The notes under the pieces were generated by a model that worked only from the letters and a program-made list of their open reading frames with translations, was not told the origin of the DNA and searched no databases. A program made the translations under genes and the position numbers. A DNA stretch of 34,547 nt, from positions 1-34,547 of the forward strand of contig CAITLU010000027.1 of NCBI GenBank assembly GCA_903893315.1. Direction: 5' to 3'. Shown here one piece after another: positions 17,839 to 29,896 of the stretch (its first letter is position 1; every line of letters starts with the position of its first letter). The stretch comes from an uncultured bacterium (GTDB taxonomy: Bacteria; Desulfobacterota; Binatia; UBA1149; CAITLU01).

Positions 17839-18600
17839 TCAGCCGACACGATCGAAGCTGACCATACCACCGCCGTCGAGCACGATGGTATTGCCCGTGA
17901 CCCAGCCGCTGCGACGGTCGTCGGCAAGATACAGCGCTGCTTCGGCGACGTCGGCTACTTCGCCCAGACGCTTGAGCGGATAGCTTCTGGCCACTACGTC
18001 ACCGCGCCCCTCTTCCCACAGAACTCGGGCAAAGTCGGTCTTGATCAAACCCGGAGCGATCGCGTTGACTCTCACCTTGGGGCCGAGTTCGGCGGCCAAC
18101 TGCCTGGTCAGGTGCAGCAGAGCACTCTTGGTGATGTCATAGACGCCGAGCAGCGTATTGGTGGTCAGACCGCCGACGCTGGAGATGTTGACGACTGCTC
18201 CGCCGTGCTCCTTCATCCAGCGCTGCCACACCAGTTGAGTCCACAGCAGCGGTGCCGTCAGATTGATTTGCAGCGTTTTCTCCCAACGCGGCAGGTCGAC
18301 GTCGATGGTCGGGCCCGCGTACGGATTCGTCGCCGCGTTGTTGACCAGGATGTCGAGGCGTCCGAGACGTTCCAGCGTGGCGCCGACGACGCGCTCGGCG
18401 TCCTCAGCGCGGCCGATGTTACCGGCTTCGAAATGCACGCCCTCGCCCAGTTCCTTCGCCGTCGCGGCGCAGCTTTCGGCGCTCCGCGAACTGATCATCA
18501 CCTGCGCGCCGGCCGCGGCAAACGCCGCAGCTATACCTTTGCCGATGCCCCTGGAGCCCCCGGTGACGAGAGCGACCTTGCCTTGCAGTGACTTTTCCAT
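17839..18600 (-). CDS. Short-chain dehydrogenase/reductase, FabG-like
   Basis: A 253-residue classical SDR. The cofactor motif TGGSRGIG (residues about 14-21), the structural NNAA, the catalytic serine in VVNISSVGG, and Y-D-I-T-K (YxxxK) are all in place, with APGLIKTDF after them. The Arg in the fold's first loop (SSRSAE) suggests NADP(H) preference. SDRs of this length oxidise or reduce secondary alcohols/ketones, including acyl-CoA and steroid substrates; the substrate is not evident. It is the first gene of a pair with the SnoaL-like gene, divergent from glyS. Confidence 0.92.
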   Translation of the reverse strand: MEKSLQGKVALVTGGSRGIGKGIAAAFAAAGAQVMISSRSAESCAATAKELGEGVHFEAGNIGRAEDAERVVGATLERLGRLDILVNNAATNPYAGPTIDVDLPRWEKTLQINLTAPLLWTQLVWQRWMKEHGGAVVNISSVGGLTTNTLLGVYDITKSALLHLTRQLAAELGPKVRVNAIAPGLIKTDFARVLWEEGRGDVVARSYPLKRLGEVADVAEAALYLADDRRSGWVTGNTIVLDGGGMVSFDRVG

Positions 18601-18835
18601 CCGGGCCTTTCAGCAGGAGTTGCCCGCAGAGTCGACCACGAGGCCTCGATCCTCGTCGGCCCGGACTCCGGCCACGCCCGCCCCTCGCCGCATCGGGCGG
18701 CTCGGCCCGCGGACTCGGCCCTGCGCTTTGTACGAGCGGCGCTGCAAACCACGCAATTTGCCCACCCTGCCGCGCCGCGATAAACACAGCGATTCCTCTG
18801 CTGCCAAGACTGGGGGAAAGCGGAGAAAACAAGCT

Positions 18836-20200
18836 GTGTCTGAGTCCGTCGCGACCATGGAAAAGATTGTCAACCTCTGCAAGAGACGGGGGTTCGTCTT
18901 CCAATCTTCGGAGATCTACGGCGGCCTCAACAGTTGCTACGATTACGGCCCTCTTGGCGTCGAGCTAAAGCGCAACGTCAAGGAAGCCTGGTGGCGCGAC
19001 ACGGTCACCACACGTCCTGACGTGGTCGGACTGGACTGCTCCATCCTGATGCATCCGCGAGTCTGGGAGGCTTCGGGCCACGTCGCCAATTTTTCGGACC
19101 CGATGGTCGACTGTAAGCTCTGCAAGGGCCGCTTCCGCGCCGATCACATCGATCAGCTTCGCTGCCCCAAGCAACCGAGCAAGAAGCCCGGCCAGTGCGA
19201 CGGCGAACTGACCGAGCCACGCAGCTTCAACCTGATGTTCAAGACCCACATGGGCCCGGTCGAGGACAGCGGCGCAGCGGTCTACCTGAGGCCGGAAACC
19301 GCCCAGGGCATCTTCGTCAACTTCGTCAACGTGGTGAACTCGGCCCGACTGAAACCGCCCTTCGGCATCGCACAGATGGGCAAGAGCTTCCGCAACGAGA
19401 TCACGCCCGGCAACTTCCTGTTCCGCACCCGCGAATTCGAACAGATGGAACTGGAGTTCTTCGTGCCGCCTGGCAGCGACGACGGATGGTACGCCTACTG
19501 GCAGGCGCGCCGCATGCAGTGGTACGTGGACTACGGCATCAAGCCCGACCGGCTGCGGCTTCGTGCCCACGCCAGCGACGAACTGGCCCACTACGCCAAA
19601 GGCTGCTCCGACGTCGAGTACCAGTTCCCGATCGGCTGGCAGGAACTCGAAGGCATCGCCAACCGCACCGACTACGACCTCAAGCAGCACATCGAATACT
19701 CGGGCAAGGACCTCTCGTTCTTCGACGAGCAATCCAAGGAGCGCTTCGTTCCGTACGTGATCGAACCGTCGGCGGGCGCCGACCGCGGCACGCTCGCCTT
19801 CCTGGTCGATGCCTACGACGAGGACGGCCCCGACAACGACCGCCGTGTGGTACTGCGCCTGCACCCGGCGCTGGCCCCGATCAAACTCGCGATCTTCCCG
19901 CTGATGAAACGCGACGGGCTCGATGAGAAAGCACAGGAAATCGCCGACTCGCTGCGCGCCCATTTCGCGGTCACCTACGATCAATCCGGTTCGATCGGAC
20001 GCCGCTACCGGCGCCAGGACGAAATCGGCACGCCGCTCGGCGTCACGGTCGACTACGACACGATGAAGGACGGCACCGTGACTCTGCGTGACCGCGACAC
20101 GATGGCGCAGGAACGAGTTCCGATCGACAGCCTTTACGAAATAGTACGCGCCAAGGTCGCGCCGCCGCTCGGCCGGACAACACTCAGGCCCACCGCCTGA
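18836..20200 (+). CDS. glyS: Glycyl-tRNA synthetase, alpha2 type
   Basis: A single-chain class II aminoacyl-tRNA synthetase, about 454 residues from GTG 18836, that charges tRNA-Gly. I prefer GTG 18836 (GGAG at 18822-18825) to ATG 18857 because relatives carry about seven residues before the conserved [22 protein letters not shown]. Class II motif 2 is [39 protein letters not shown] binds glycyl-adenylate, and the motif 3 region is [18 protein letters not shown] Zn-ribbon-like insertion (CKLC...CPKQ...CDG) sits near residues 90-120. It is the archaeal/eukaryote-like homodimeric form, not the alpha2-beta2 form of many proteobacteria. It heads the glyS-ppdK-aroE gene run. Confidence 0.95.
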   Translation: MSESVATMEKIVNLCKRRGFVFQSSEIYGGLNSCYDYGPLGVELKRNVKEAWWRDTVTTRPDVVGLDCSILMHPRVWEASGHVANFSDPMVDCKLCKGRFRADHIDQLRCPKQPSKKPGQCDGELTEPRSFNLMFKTHMGPVEDSGAAVYLRPETAQGIFVNFVNVVNSARLKPPFGIAQMGKSFRNEITPGNFLFRTREFEQMELEFFVPPGSDDGWYAYWQARRMQWYVDYGIKPDRLRLRAHASDELAHYAKGCSDVEYQFPIGWQELEGIANRTDYDLKQHIEYSGKDLSFFDEQSKERFVPYVIEPSAGADRGTLAFLVDAYDEDGPDNDRRVVLRLHPALAPIKLAIFPLMKRDGLDEKAQEIADSLRAHFAVTYDQSGSIGRRYRRQDEIGTPLGVTVDYDTMKDGTVTLRDRDTMAQERVPIDSLYEIVRAKVAPPLGRTTLRPTA

Positions 20201-20282
20201 GTGCCGCCCCTGCGGTTTCAACCGAGCCGCACGACCGGCGCTTCGTTCGAAGACATCAAGACCGAGCACGAGGCATTTCGTC

Positions 20283-23177
<2,895 letters not shown>

Positions 23178-23200
23178 ATACAGAGCAGGCGCAGCAGACG

Positions 23201-24193
23201 ATGTCGTCAGGAAGAAAGATCGGCAACTGGCACGAACGCGCTGCCGAAATGGTCGACATCGTCGGCGCCGAAGCCGCGCAGCGCGCCGGCGAGCGTGCCG
23301 AAAAATACGCTGCCGGTGCTCACGCCAGGACTCACGAGAAAAACTCCGAGCGCGGCGGCGTCGAAGGAACCACCCGCGTCGTCGGCATCCTCGGCGACCC
23401 GGTCGATCACTCGCTTTCGCCGCGCATGCACAATGCGGCCTATGCCGCTCTCGGCCTCGACTTCGTCTACGTTCCCTTTCACGCTCCACGAAAGCGGCTC
23501 CGTGAGGCGGTGCACGCCGTGGACAGCCTCGGCATCGCCGGCCTGAACGTCACGGTTCCGTACAAAGAAGACGTTGCGAAGTTCGTCGACCGCCTCACCG
23601 ACACCGCCAAGGCCATCGGCGCCGTCAACACCATCTATCGGGAAGGCGGCAAGATCGTCGGCGACAACACCGACGCAGAAGGCTTCTACCAGGCGCTGGC
23701 GACCAACGACTTTCGCGTGCGCGCCAGGCGCGTGCTGCTGATCGGCGCCGGCGGCAGCGCCCGTGCTGTCCTGTACGCATTGGTCAAACACGGAGCCGCC
23801 GACATCGTCATCGCCAACCGCACCGTGGCCAGGGCGAAGAAGGTGGCCCGCCAGTTCGCCGCCGGTCGCGGACCGATTCGCGTGGCCGACCTCGACATCC
23901 TCGACAACTTCGATTTCCTGCCAAGCCGTCAGCTGGTGATCAACTGTACGCCGGTAGGCCTCAAGGGCGGATCCTTCCTCGACTACTCGGTCGAAAACAC
24001 GCCGGCCGATTGCCTGCACTTCGACCTCGCCTACCGGAGCGGGCTGACGCCCTTCCTCGAGGCGGCGCGCAAAGCCGGACGGCCGGTTCTGGACGGCCGG
24101 CACATGCTGGTGCACCAAGGCGCGGCTGCTTTCCGGCACTTCACGGGAAAGAAGGCGCCGCTCGACGTGATGCTGAAGGCGGTGGGCCTGTAA
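23201..24193 (+). CDS. aroE: Shikimate dehydrogenase with N-terminal extension
   Basis: AroE reduces 3-dehydroshikimate to shikimate with NADPH. The shikimate-binding GDPVDHSLSPRMHNAAY, the catalytic-lysine region GLNVTVPYKEDV, IGAVNTIYREGGKIVGDNTDAEGF, the cofactor motif IGAGGSARAVLYAL with ANRTVARAKK, and NCTPVGLKGG are all present. At 330 residues it exceeds the typical 270-290, because about 57 polar residues (WHERAAEMVDIVGAEAAQR...) precede the enzyme domain. ATG 23201 has only a weak ribosome-binding site and lies 23 bases after ppdK, so it is likely co-transcribed. PPDK supplies PEP, one of the two shikimate-pathway precursors. Confidence 0.94.
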   Translation: MSSGRKIGNWHERAAEMVDIVGAEAAQRAGERAEKYAAGAHARTHEKNSERGGVEGTTRVVGILGDPVDHSLSPRMHNAAYAALGLDFVYVPFHAPRKRLREAVHAVDSLGIAGLNVTVPYKEDVAKFVDRLTDTAKAIGAVNTIYREGGKIVGDNTDAEGFYQALATNDFRVRARRVLLIGAGGSARAVLYALVKHGAADIVIANRTVARAKKVARQFAAGRGPIRVADLDILDNFDFLPSRQLVINCTPVGLKGGSFLDYSVENTPADCLHFDLAYRSGLTPFLEAARKAGRPVLDGRHMLVHQGAAAFRHFTGKKAPLDVMLKAVGL

Positions 24194-24671
24194 CCTCTGG
24201 TCGCCACTCCCTGCGTTGCAGCATTCCGGCCTGAAGATCAGCACGCCTCCAGGGCCGTGCTTGACGACGTGAACAACGCCGCATCAAGATCGCGCGCGAC
24301 GCACTTCTGGTGTAGGTGTCGATTCCGACCAAGATCCACCGCTCCGTCCTAACCAACCGCATCGACACCACGCTGCGCGTGTCTTCTTTCCCACGCAGTC
24401 GTCGGGCGTGCGAGATGGGGCAGCACTGATTTATCGTCAGTCGCGCATTTGATCCCGGCGTCGCAGGTCGTTAACAAAGACGGGGCGCCTGAGACACGCG
24501 CGGCCGGACACAGCCAGAGCAACCCGGGTGAGGTTGTTGTGTCCGGACACGGCAGCCCGCCGCTCGCAGCGTGGATCCGGAGGCGTATGGAATCGGCCGC
24601 GTCGGCGCACCGGGCTCCGACGTAGCCGCAGTGACCTGCCGCTGACGTGAGCCCCGGGACGAGGAAACTCA
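24194..24671. other. Gene-free stretch between aroE and the malic enzyme gene
   Basis: 478 bases with no recognisable gene; the minus-strand frames here (24349-24726 and 24437-24841) run into the malic enzyme gene and look like shadows. The only structure I see is the CCGGACAC repeat cluster at 24504-24550. This stretch presumably holds the malic enzyme promoter. Confidence 0.5.
24504..24550. promoter_or_regulatory. CCGGACAC inverted/direct repeat cluster upstream of the malic enzyme gene
   Basis: CCGGACACA (24504-24512) and TGTGTCCGG (24538-24546) are inverted repeats. The right copy is itself part of a perfect 12-base palindrome, GTGTCCGGACAC (24539-24550). Nested between them, AACC (24521-24524) and GGTT (24532-24535) also pair. 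It is about 120 bases before the start codon and may be an operator or a structured leader; no regulator is identified. Confidence 0.45.
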
Positions 24672-26384
24672 ATGAACTTCCGCATAAAGGTGGATCCCGA
24701 AACTTCGCAGAAATACATCGCCACACACCTGAAGGGCAAAGCGCTGCTGATGGACCCTTTCATCAACAAAGGGACCGCGTTCAGCGTCGAAGAGCGAGAC
24801 AGGCTGAACATCGAAGGCCTGATCCCTCCCGTCATCTGCACTATCGAGGACCATCTCGAACGTGTTTACGAAAATTTCCAGGCCAAGCCCTCACCGATCG
24901 AAAAGTTCATCTACCTGGCAAGCCTCCAGGATCGCAACGAGACTCTTTTCTTCCGTCTGCTGCACGAACGCATCGACGAGATGCTTCCCATCGTCTACAC
25001 GCCCGTCGTCGGCGAAGCGTGTCAGCGTTACTCACACATCTATCGGCGCGGACGCGGCCTATACATCAGCTACGAACAGCGCGACAACATCGAAAAGGTG
25101 CTCGCTAACTTCCAGATGTCGAACCCGGCCGTCATCGTCGTGACCGACGGAGAGCGCATCCTCGGGCTCGGCGATCAGGGCATCGGCGGGATGGGAATCC
25201 CGATCGGCAAGCTGTGTCTGTACACGACCTGCGCCGGCATTTCTCCCTACAGCACGCTGCCCATCACCCTCGACGTGGGAACCAACAACGAGGAATTGCT
25301 GCGCGATCCGCTCTACGTCGGGCTGCGCCAGAGACGGGTGCAGGGCGAGGAGTATCAGGAGTTCATCGATCGCTTCGTAGGCGCCGTGAAGCGGATGTAC
25401 CCGAACGTGCTGCTGCAGTGGGAAGATTTCCTCAAGGCCAACGCAATCAAGCAACTGCACCGCTTCCGCAACCAGCTGGCGTCGTTCAACGACGACATCC
25501 AGGGAACCGCGGCGGTGGTGCTGGCCAGCATCTACGGCGGACTGCGAATCACCGGCCAGCCGATCCGCGATCAACGGCTGCTTTTTGCCGGTGCCGGCGC
25601 CTCCGGACAGGGAATCGCCGGCCTTTTCGTCGAGTCACTGGTCGAAGGCGGACTACCTCTGGCCGAAGCCCAGCGACGAATCTGGACGGTGGATTCCAAG
25701 GGGCTCGTAACCCAGGACCGCTCGGGCCTCGAAGACTTCAAGGCCGCGTATGCGCGTGAGGTCAGCGAGGTTGCCACCTGGCAGTGCAAGGACCGCAGCC
25801 GGATCACGCTCGAGGAGACGATCGCCAACGCGAAGCCGACCATCCTGATCGGCGTGTCGGCCACCCCCGGCACATTCACCGAAGAAGCGGTCAGGCTGAT
25901 GGCCAAGGTCAACCAGCGACCGTTGATCCTGCCGCTCTCCAACCCCACGTCGAAATGCGAGTGTACGGCGGAGGACGCGATCCGCTGGTCGGACGGCCGC
26001 GGCATCGTCGCCACCGGCAGCCCGTTCGACCCGGTACACTACAAGGAACGGCGCTACCGCATCGGCCAATGCAATAACGCTTACATCTTCCCCGGCGTCG
26101 GCCTCGGCGTCGGCGTGGTGGGAGCGACGCACGTCAGCGACGGGATGTTCCTGGCCGCTGCCAAAGCACTGGCCGAAAAAGTAACCGCCGAAGATTTCGC
26201 CGAGTCGTCGGTATTCCCCAAGCTCTCACGGATTCGCGAATGCTCGCACGCCGTGGCCTGCGCGGTGGCGCGTCGCGCCGTCGACGATGGACACGCGGAT
26301 GCCAGCGCACTTATCGGCCTGGAGGAAAAGGTCCACCGCGCGATGTGGTTCCCTGAGTATCTGCCGGTTCGCTACGAGCCGTAA
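24672..26384 (+). CDS. maeA: NAD-dependent malic enzyme
   Basis: A 570-residue enzyme of the large (eukaryote-like) malic enzyme class that oxidatively decarboxylates malate to pyruvate. Visible elements: the catalytic tyrosine region PIVYTPVVGEACQRYSHIYRR, VVTDGERILGLGDQGIGGMGIPIGK, the metal-binding LQWEDFLKANAIKQLHRF and FNDDIQGTAAV, the dinucleotide fold FAGAGASGQGIAG, and NPTSKCECTAEDAIRWSDGRGIVATGSPF. The length and NPTSKCE motif fit the NAD-linked SfcA/MaeA type. ATG 24672 has GAGGA upstream. It ends the plus-strand block and converges with the SGNH gene. With PPDK it can convert malate to PEP through pyruvate. Confidence 0.94.
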   Translation: MNFRIKVDPETSQKYIATHLKGKALLMDPFINKGTAFSVEERDRLNIEGLIPPVICTIEDHLERVYENFQAKPSPIEKFIYLASLQDRNETLFFRLLHERIDEMLPIVYTPVVGEACQRYSHIYRRGRGLYISYEQRDNIEKVLANFQMSNPAVIVVTDGERILGLGDQGIGGMGIPIGKLCLYTTCAGISPYSTLPITLDVGTNNEELLRDPLYVGLRQRRVQGEEYQEFIDRFVGAVKRMYPNVLLQWEDFLKANAIKQLHRFRNQLASFNDDIQGTAAVVLASIYGGLRITGQPIRDQRLLFAGAGASGQGIAGLFVESLVEGGLPLAEAQRRIWTVDSKGLVTQDRSGLEDFKAAYAREVSEVATWQCKDRSRITLEETIANAKPTILIGVSATPGTFTEEAVRLMAKVNQRPLILPLSNPTSKCECTAEDAIRWSDGRGIVATGSPFDPVHYKERRYRIGQCNNAYIFPGVGLGVGVVGATHVSDGMFLAAAKALAEKVTAEDFAESSVFPKLSRIRECSHAVACAVARRAVDDGHADASALIGLEEKVHRAMWFPEYLPVRYEP

Positions 26385-26451
26385 TCGGCTAGTTGCTTCG
26401 AGTCTTTCGAGCACCGCGCAGTAGCGCGCAGACATCGACGGGCAGGGTGCT

Positions 26452-27642
26452 TCACGGCAACGAGGGCGGCGCATGGCCGACGCTGCCGCTGCCGGAGCGC
26501 GCGATCAGCGCCGCCTCCACCGCCGGCGCAAGGGCATCGGCTACCAATCGGTGGCCGATTTCGTTCAGGTGGCCGTCGTGAGCCAGGTACGGATCATGGC
26601 CTGCGCGATTGGCACTTCGCAAAGACTCGTCAACACGCAGGACACTCGCCGGCGCCACCGCCCCGCGCGCCACCACCGCGTCCAGACGCGGATGGCCTTG
26701 ATCCAGGAACAGCGGGTGCGGCAGCGCAAGCACCATCACCACGACGCCGTGCGCAGCCGCTTCTTCGATGATTGCCGTCAGCAGCGCGGCGCTCAGCGCG
26801 ACGCCAGGATCGGGCTGCGCGATTGCGGCCGGAGCCGGCGCGGCCGGGACGTCAAGCACTGAACTCGGCATGGATCGCGAACTGTTCGGCGTATCGGCCG
26901 CCGAGCGCTGATGCATCCACCACGGCACGTCGGTCTCCACACGCGCCGGCGCGGTCAGTGCCGAACGAAACTGACTCCAGAGTCGGTAGTAGACCAGACT
27001 GCGATTGCAAACCGCGTCGCGCAGCCCGAGCAGCGGCGCTCGCCACCACACCGGACGCGCAAACCGCGGGGTTTCGACCAGACGCCCGCCCGCCAACGCG
27101 AAGCCGCCGTGGGCGATGTCGTCGTCGGGATCGTCGGCGGCAACTTGCACGACGATCAGGTCAGGCTCGAGAGCGAAGCCGCGATGACGAAGCCACAGCA
27201 GGTGCTCGGCCAGGCCACTGGCCTTGACCCCGGCATTGACGACGCGGACGTGGCTGCCGGCGCCGAAACTAAACGGCGCTCGCGCTTCGATGAGCTCCGC
27301 CAGCCGCGTCGTAAAGATGTCGCTGCGCGGGAGCTGCATCGCCGCGGTGTTCGAGTCTCCGACCACTATCACGCGTCGCTCACCGGCCGGCTTGGGTTTC
27401 GGCACCGCTTCGTCGCGCAAGCCATCGTCGTTGATGTCGACCCTGGCAAAGCTCGGAACGACATCCGGCAGGTTCCAATACTCAAAACTCGCATCGGGCT
27501 GCCAGGTCTGGAAACCCTGAGCATAGACGCGAAGATGCGGCACCGAGAACTGACGCGGCAGCGCCGCATACAGCGCGACCTCGAACACGAGGTGCGTCAC
27601 GGCCACCGCCGCCAGCGCCAGGCTGAGTTCCGACACCCGCAT
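26452..27642 (-). CDS. SGNH/GDSL-like hydrolase, membrane-anchored
   Basis: A 396-residue protein with an N-terminal signal anchor (SLALAAVAVTHLVFEVALYAALP, residues about 6-28). Block I of the SGNH fold is VVVGDSNTAAMQ (catalytic Ser in GDS), an Asn/Gly block is VVNAGVKASG, and the catalytic Asp/His pair is DGHLNEIGH near residue 370. A Pro/Ala-rich linker (SVLDVPAAPAPAAIAQPDP) separates the two parts. Such proteins are esterases or acyl-transfer accessory proteins (AlgX/DltD-like) acting outside the membrane; the substrate is unknown. It follows the lipoprotein gene by 15 bases, probably co-transcribed. No clear ribosome-binding site was seen for ATG 27642. Confidence 0.82.
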   Translation of the reverse strand: MRVSELSLALAAVAVTHLVFEVALYAALPRQFSVPHLRVYAQGFQTWQPDASFEYWNLPDVVPSFARVDINDDGLRDEAVPKPKPAGERRVIVVGDSNTAAMQLPRSDIFTTRLAELIEARAPFSFGAGSHVRVVNAGVKASGLAEHLLWLRHRGFALEPDLIVVQVAADDPDDDIAHGGFALAGGRLVETPRFARPVWWRAPLLGLRDAVCNRSLVYYRLWSQFRSALTAPARVETDVPWWMHQRSAADTPNSSRSMPSSVLDVPAAPAPAAIAQPDPGVALSAALLTAIIEEAAAHGVVVMVLALPHPLFLDQGHPRLDAVVARGAVAPASVLRVDESLRSANRAGHDPYLAHDGHLNEIGHRLVADALAPAVEAALIARSGSGSVGHAPPSLP

Positions 27643-27657
27643 CGCCAGCGCAGCGCC

Positions 27658-28881
27658 TCACTCCCTCGGATCAGTTGCCGGGCTGCGTTGCCACACGCCG
27701 ATGCGATCGTCGAATACGGAACCGAAGTACACCCGCCCATCGAACTCTGCAGCCGACGCCACCGCTCCGATCACCGAGCCGTCGTGGTGCAGCAGCAAGC
27801 TGGCATTCAAACCGCCGGGATCGATCTCGAACAACGACCATCCGGTACGGCAAGGCAGCCGACCGAACGCGCACAACATGAACGCCGCTCCGTCCGTGTG
27901 CGTGACTGCGAGAAGACTGCCGCGTGGTCCGAGCGAGAGATTGTCGGGGTTCCCGCCGATCGTGACGTGCGGCTCGCGTCCCGCGTCGGTCGTTCCACCA
28001 CGCGGTACACGGCGAACCAGCCCGGAACCTGTCTCCGCGTAGAAGACGCCCGTGCCATCCGGCGAAACCAACACGCCGTTGGGCGCGGGCGCCGCCGTAC
28101 CCGGAAGACGGCGCCAGCCCGATTGCGACCGCCACGTCATGACGTCGCCGGTGTTGCTGCCCAACCCGCTCGCGAGCGTGTAGTAGAGACCGAACCAGCC
28201 GGTCATCGCCGGCATGTAGTCAGAGACAACGAGTTCCGCGTCGGCACCGATGCTGACATCGTTGCCCACGGTGCTCGGCGGCAACGGAACGCAACCGCGC
28301 CACGACAAGGTGGCAGCGTCACCGACGCCGACGAGATCGAAAAGTTCGACAGCCTCGCGCACTCCGTGCGCCACCACTGCAAGGCGAACGAGGCCGGGAG
28401 TCTTCGTCGCAACCGAACTGATACCGTGAGGCGAGAAAGCTTCGGGCGACGGCGGCTCGGTGCACGAGGGATCTCCGGCATCGGTAACGCTCGCCACGTC
28501 GCGAGCACGATCACCGACCGGCCACAGGCGCCGCACTACGGCGCGCTGCTGCTGCGTCCCGCGGAGCGGAAGCGCCGCGATCGATCCTCCGGTGGAGCCG
28601 CGGCGCATCTGACTGACAAGCAGCAATCCCGCGGGCGCAATCACCTCGACGTCTTCGGGGTTAGCGAACCCGCAGATCGAACCGACCGTCCCAGCCGGCG
28701 GCTCTGGATTACACGCACCTCTCGGTTCTGTGCCGCATCCGGCTGCGACGAGCGCAACTACTGACAACACGCAGAGGACATCGCGCACGCCGCGCGGTCT
28801 TGCCGTTACCTGCGTATCGACGCCCACCTGATATCGGTCGTTGTCGCGAGAGTATCGAGCCTCATCCGATTTCATGCTCAT
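27658..28881 (-). CDS. Lipoprotein with SMP-30/NHL-like beta-propeller
   Basis: A 407-residue exported lipoprotein. A long N-terminal region leads to a signal peptide with lipobox (VLCVLSVVALVAAGC), so the mature protein starts at Cys. The body has the repeating strands of a six-bladed SMP-30/strictosidine-synthase-like propeller: PNGVLVSPDGTGVFYAETGSGLVRRV, GGNPDNLSLGPRGSLLAVTH, and the later GAVASAAEFDGRVYFGSV. Several Cys pairs suggest periplasmic disulfides. ATG 28881 has AAGGGG 8 bases upstream; a GTG just before it (28884) and a shorter in-frame GTG at RDVL are alternatives. No catalytic assignment can be made. It follows the GRE activase gene by about 110 bases on the same strand. Confidence 0.8.
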   Translation of the reverse strand: MSMKSDEARYSRDNDRYQVGVDTQVTARPRGVRDVLCVLSVVALVAAGCGTEPRGACNPEPPAGTVGSICGFANPEDVEVIAPAGLLLVSQMRRGSTGGSIAALPLRGTQQQRAVVRRLWPVGDRARDVASVTDAGDPSCTEPPSPEAFSPHGISSVATKTPGLVRLAVVAHGVREAVELFDLVGVGDAATLSWRGCVPLPPSTVGNDVSIGADAELVVSDYMPAMTGWFGLYYTLASGLGSNTGDVMTWRSQSGWRRLPGTAAPAPNGVLVSPDGTGVFYAETGSGLVRRVPRGGTTDAGREPHVTIGGNPDNLSLGPRGSLLAVTHTDGAAFMLCAFGRLPCRTGWSLFEIDPGGLNASLLLHHDGSVIGAVASAAEFDGRVYFGSVFDDRIGVWQRSPATDPRE

Positions 28882-28990
28882 CACGTGGTCCCCTTCATCT
28901 CTCGACGTATCTTACCGAACAGGCCCGTTGCAAGTGCTCGAATACGCCCGCGAGCCAGTACCGCGGCCCGCGACCGGCATACGCTCGGAA

Positions 28991-29896
28991 TCAGAAGTCA
29001 CGCTCGAGCCTGAAACCCACGAAAGCCTTCTTGGCTGCGTCACATTCTTCACGGCTCATCCACCCTGAGCGCTCGTAAGCCGGTGAACCCCCGAGGCTCT
29101 GCACCTTGGCGGGCCACAGCGGGTTGTAGGGCAGCAGCGCGATGCGCTCTACTCCGCGCTCCCGCAACCAGGCGGCTATGCCCTCAAGATTGGCGCGCGT
29201 GGCCGTGACCTCCGGCACCAACGGCACGCGCACCAGGAACTCCACTGCCCGAGTCGACGCAAGCTTTTCCAGGTTCTCCTTGATGCGCTCGTTGGTACGG
29301 CCAGTGAACTTTTCATGCAGCGCGGCGGATTCGATCTTCATGTCGATGTAGACAAGATCTACATGCGGCAACAGCGTGTCGGCAAAGCGCTCCCACGCAA
29401 AGTCCCCACAAGTCTCGACCAGGACGTGCACACCGCGCTCTCGCAGCCCCTTGGCCACCGCTGCGGTATAGTTCATCGCAAGCGTGGGTTCGCCGCCGGA
29501 AAGCGTGACACCGCCGCCGGAATTGTCGTAGAAGGGCTTGTCGCGGAGCAAAATCTCGACCAGTTCTTCCGGTTCGTGGTAGGTCCCGATCAGCGACAAC
29601 GCTCCCGACGGACATTCGTCCGCGCAGTCTCCACACAACGTGCACAGCTCGCGTTCTATCGCGCCGCGGCCTCCCGCGGCGATAGCGTGCTCGGTGCAGA
29701 CATCCGCGCAGGCTCCACAGCCGATGCACTGATCACCGCGAAACATCAGATCCTCGCCCGCGCGAGTACACTCGGGATTATGACACCACACGCAGCACAG
29801 CGGACAGCCCTTGAAAAACACCACGGACCTGATGCCAGGACCGTCGTCGAGACTGTTGCGCTTTATCTCCGCTACCAGCGGTCTTCGCTTTTCCAT
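28991..29896 (-). CDS. Glycyl-radical enzyme activating enzyme (radical SAM)
   Basis: A 301-residue radical SAM protein that abstracts H from the glycine of its partner GRE. The SAM cluster motif C31-x3-C35-x2-C38 is in KGCPLCCVWCHNPE (C34 is an extra cysteine). It is followed by two ferredoxin-type clusters, C57/C60/C63/C67 and C85/C88/C91/C95, as in the activases of glycerol dehydratase-, benzylsuccinate synthase- and decarboxylase-type GREs, but not of PFL. SGGEP (GGE motif) and the VETCGDFAW segment lie at the expected places. It starts at ATG 29896, sharing one base with the GRE stop (TGATG), so the pair is translationally coupled. It is therefore almost certainly the activase of the adjacent GRE. 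Confidence 0.95.
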   Translation of the reverse strand: MEKRRPLVAEIKRNSLDDGPGIRSVVFFKGCPLCCVWCHNPECTRAGEDLMFRGDQCIGCGACADVCTEHAIAAGGRGAIERELCTLCGDCADECPSGALSLIGTYHEPEELVEILLRDKPFYDNSGGGVTLSGGEPTLAMNYTAAVAKGLRERGVHVLVETCGDFAWERFADTLLPHVDLVYIDMKIESAALHEKFTGRTNERIKENLEKLASTRAVEFLVRVPLVPEVTATRANLEGIAAWLRERGVERIALLPYNPLWPAKVQSLGGSPAYERSGWMSREECDAAKKAFVGFRLERDF

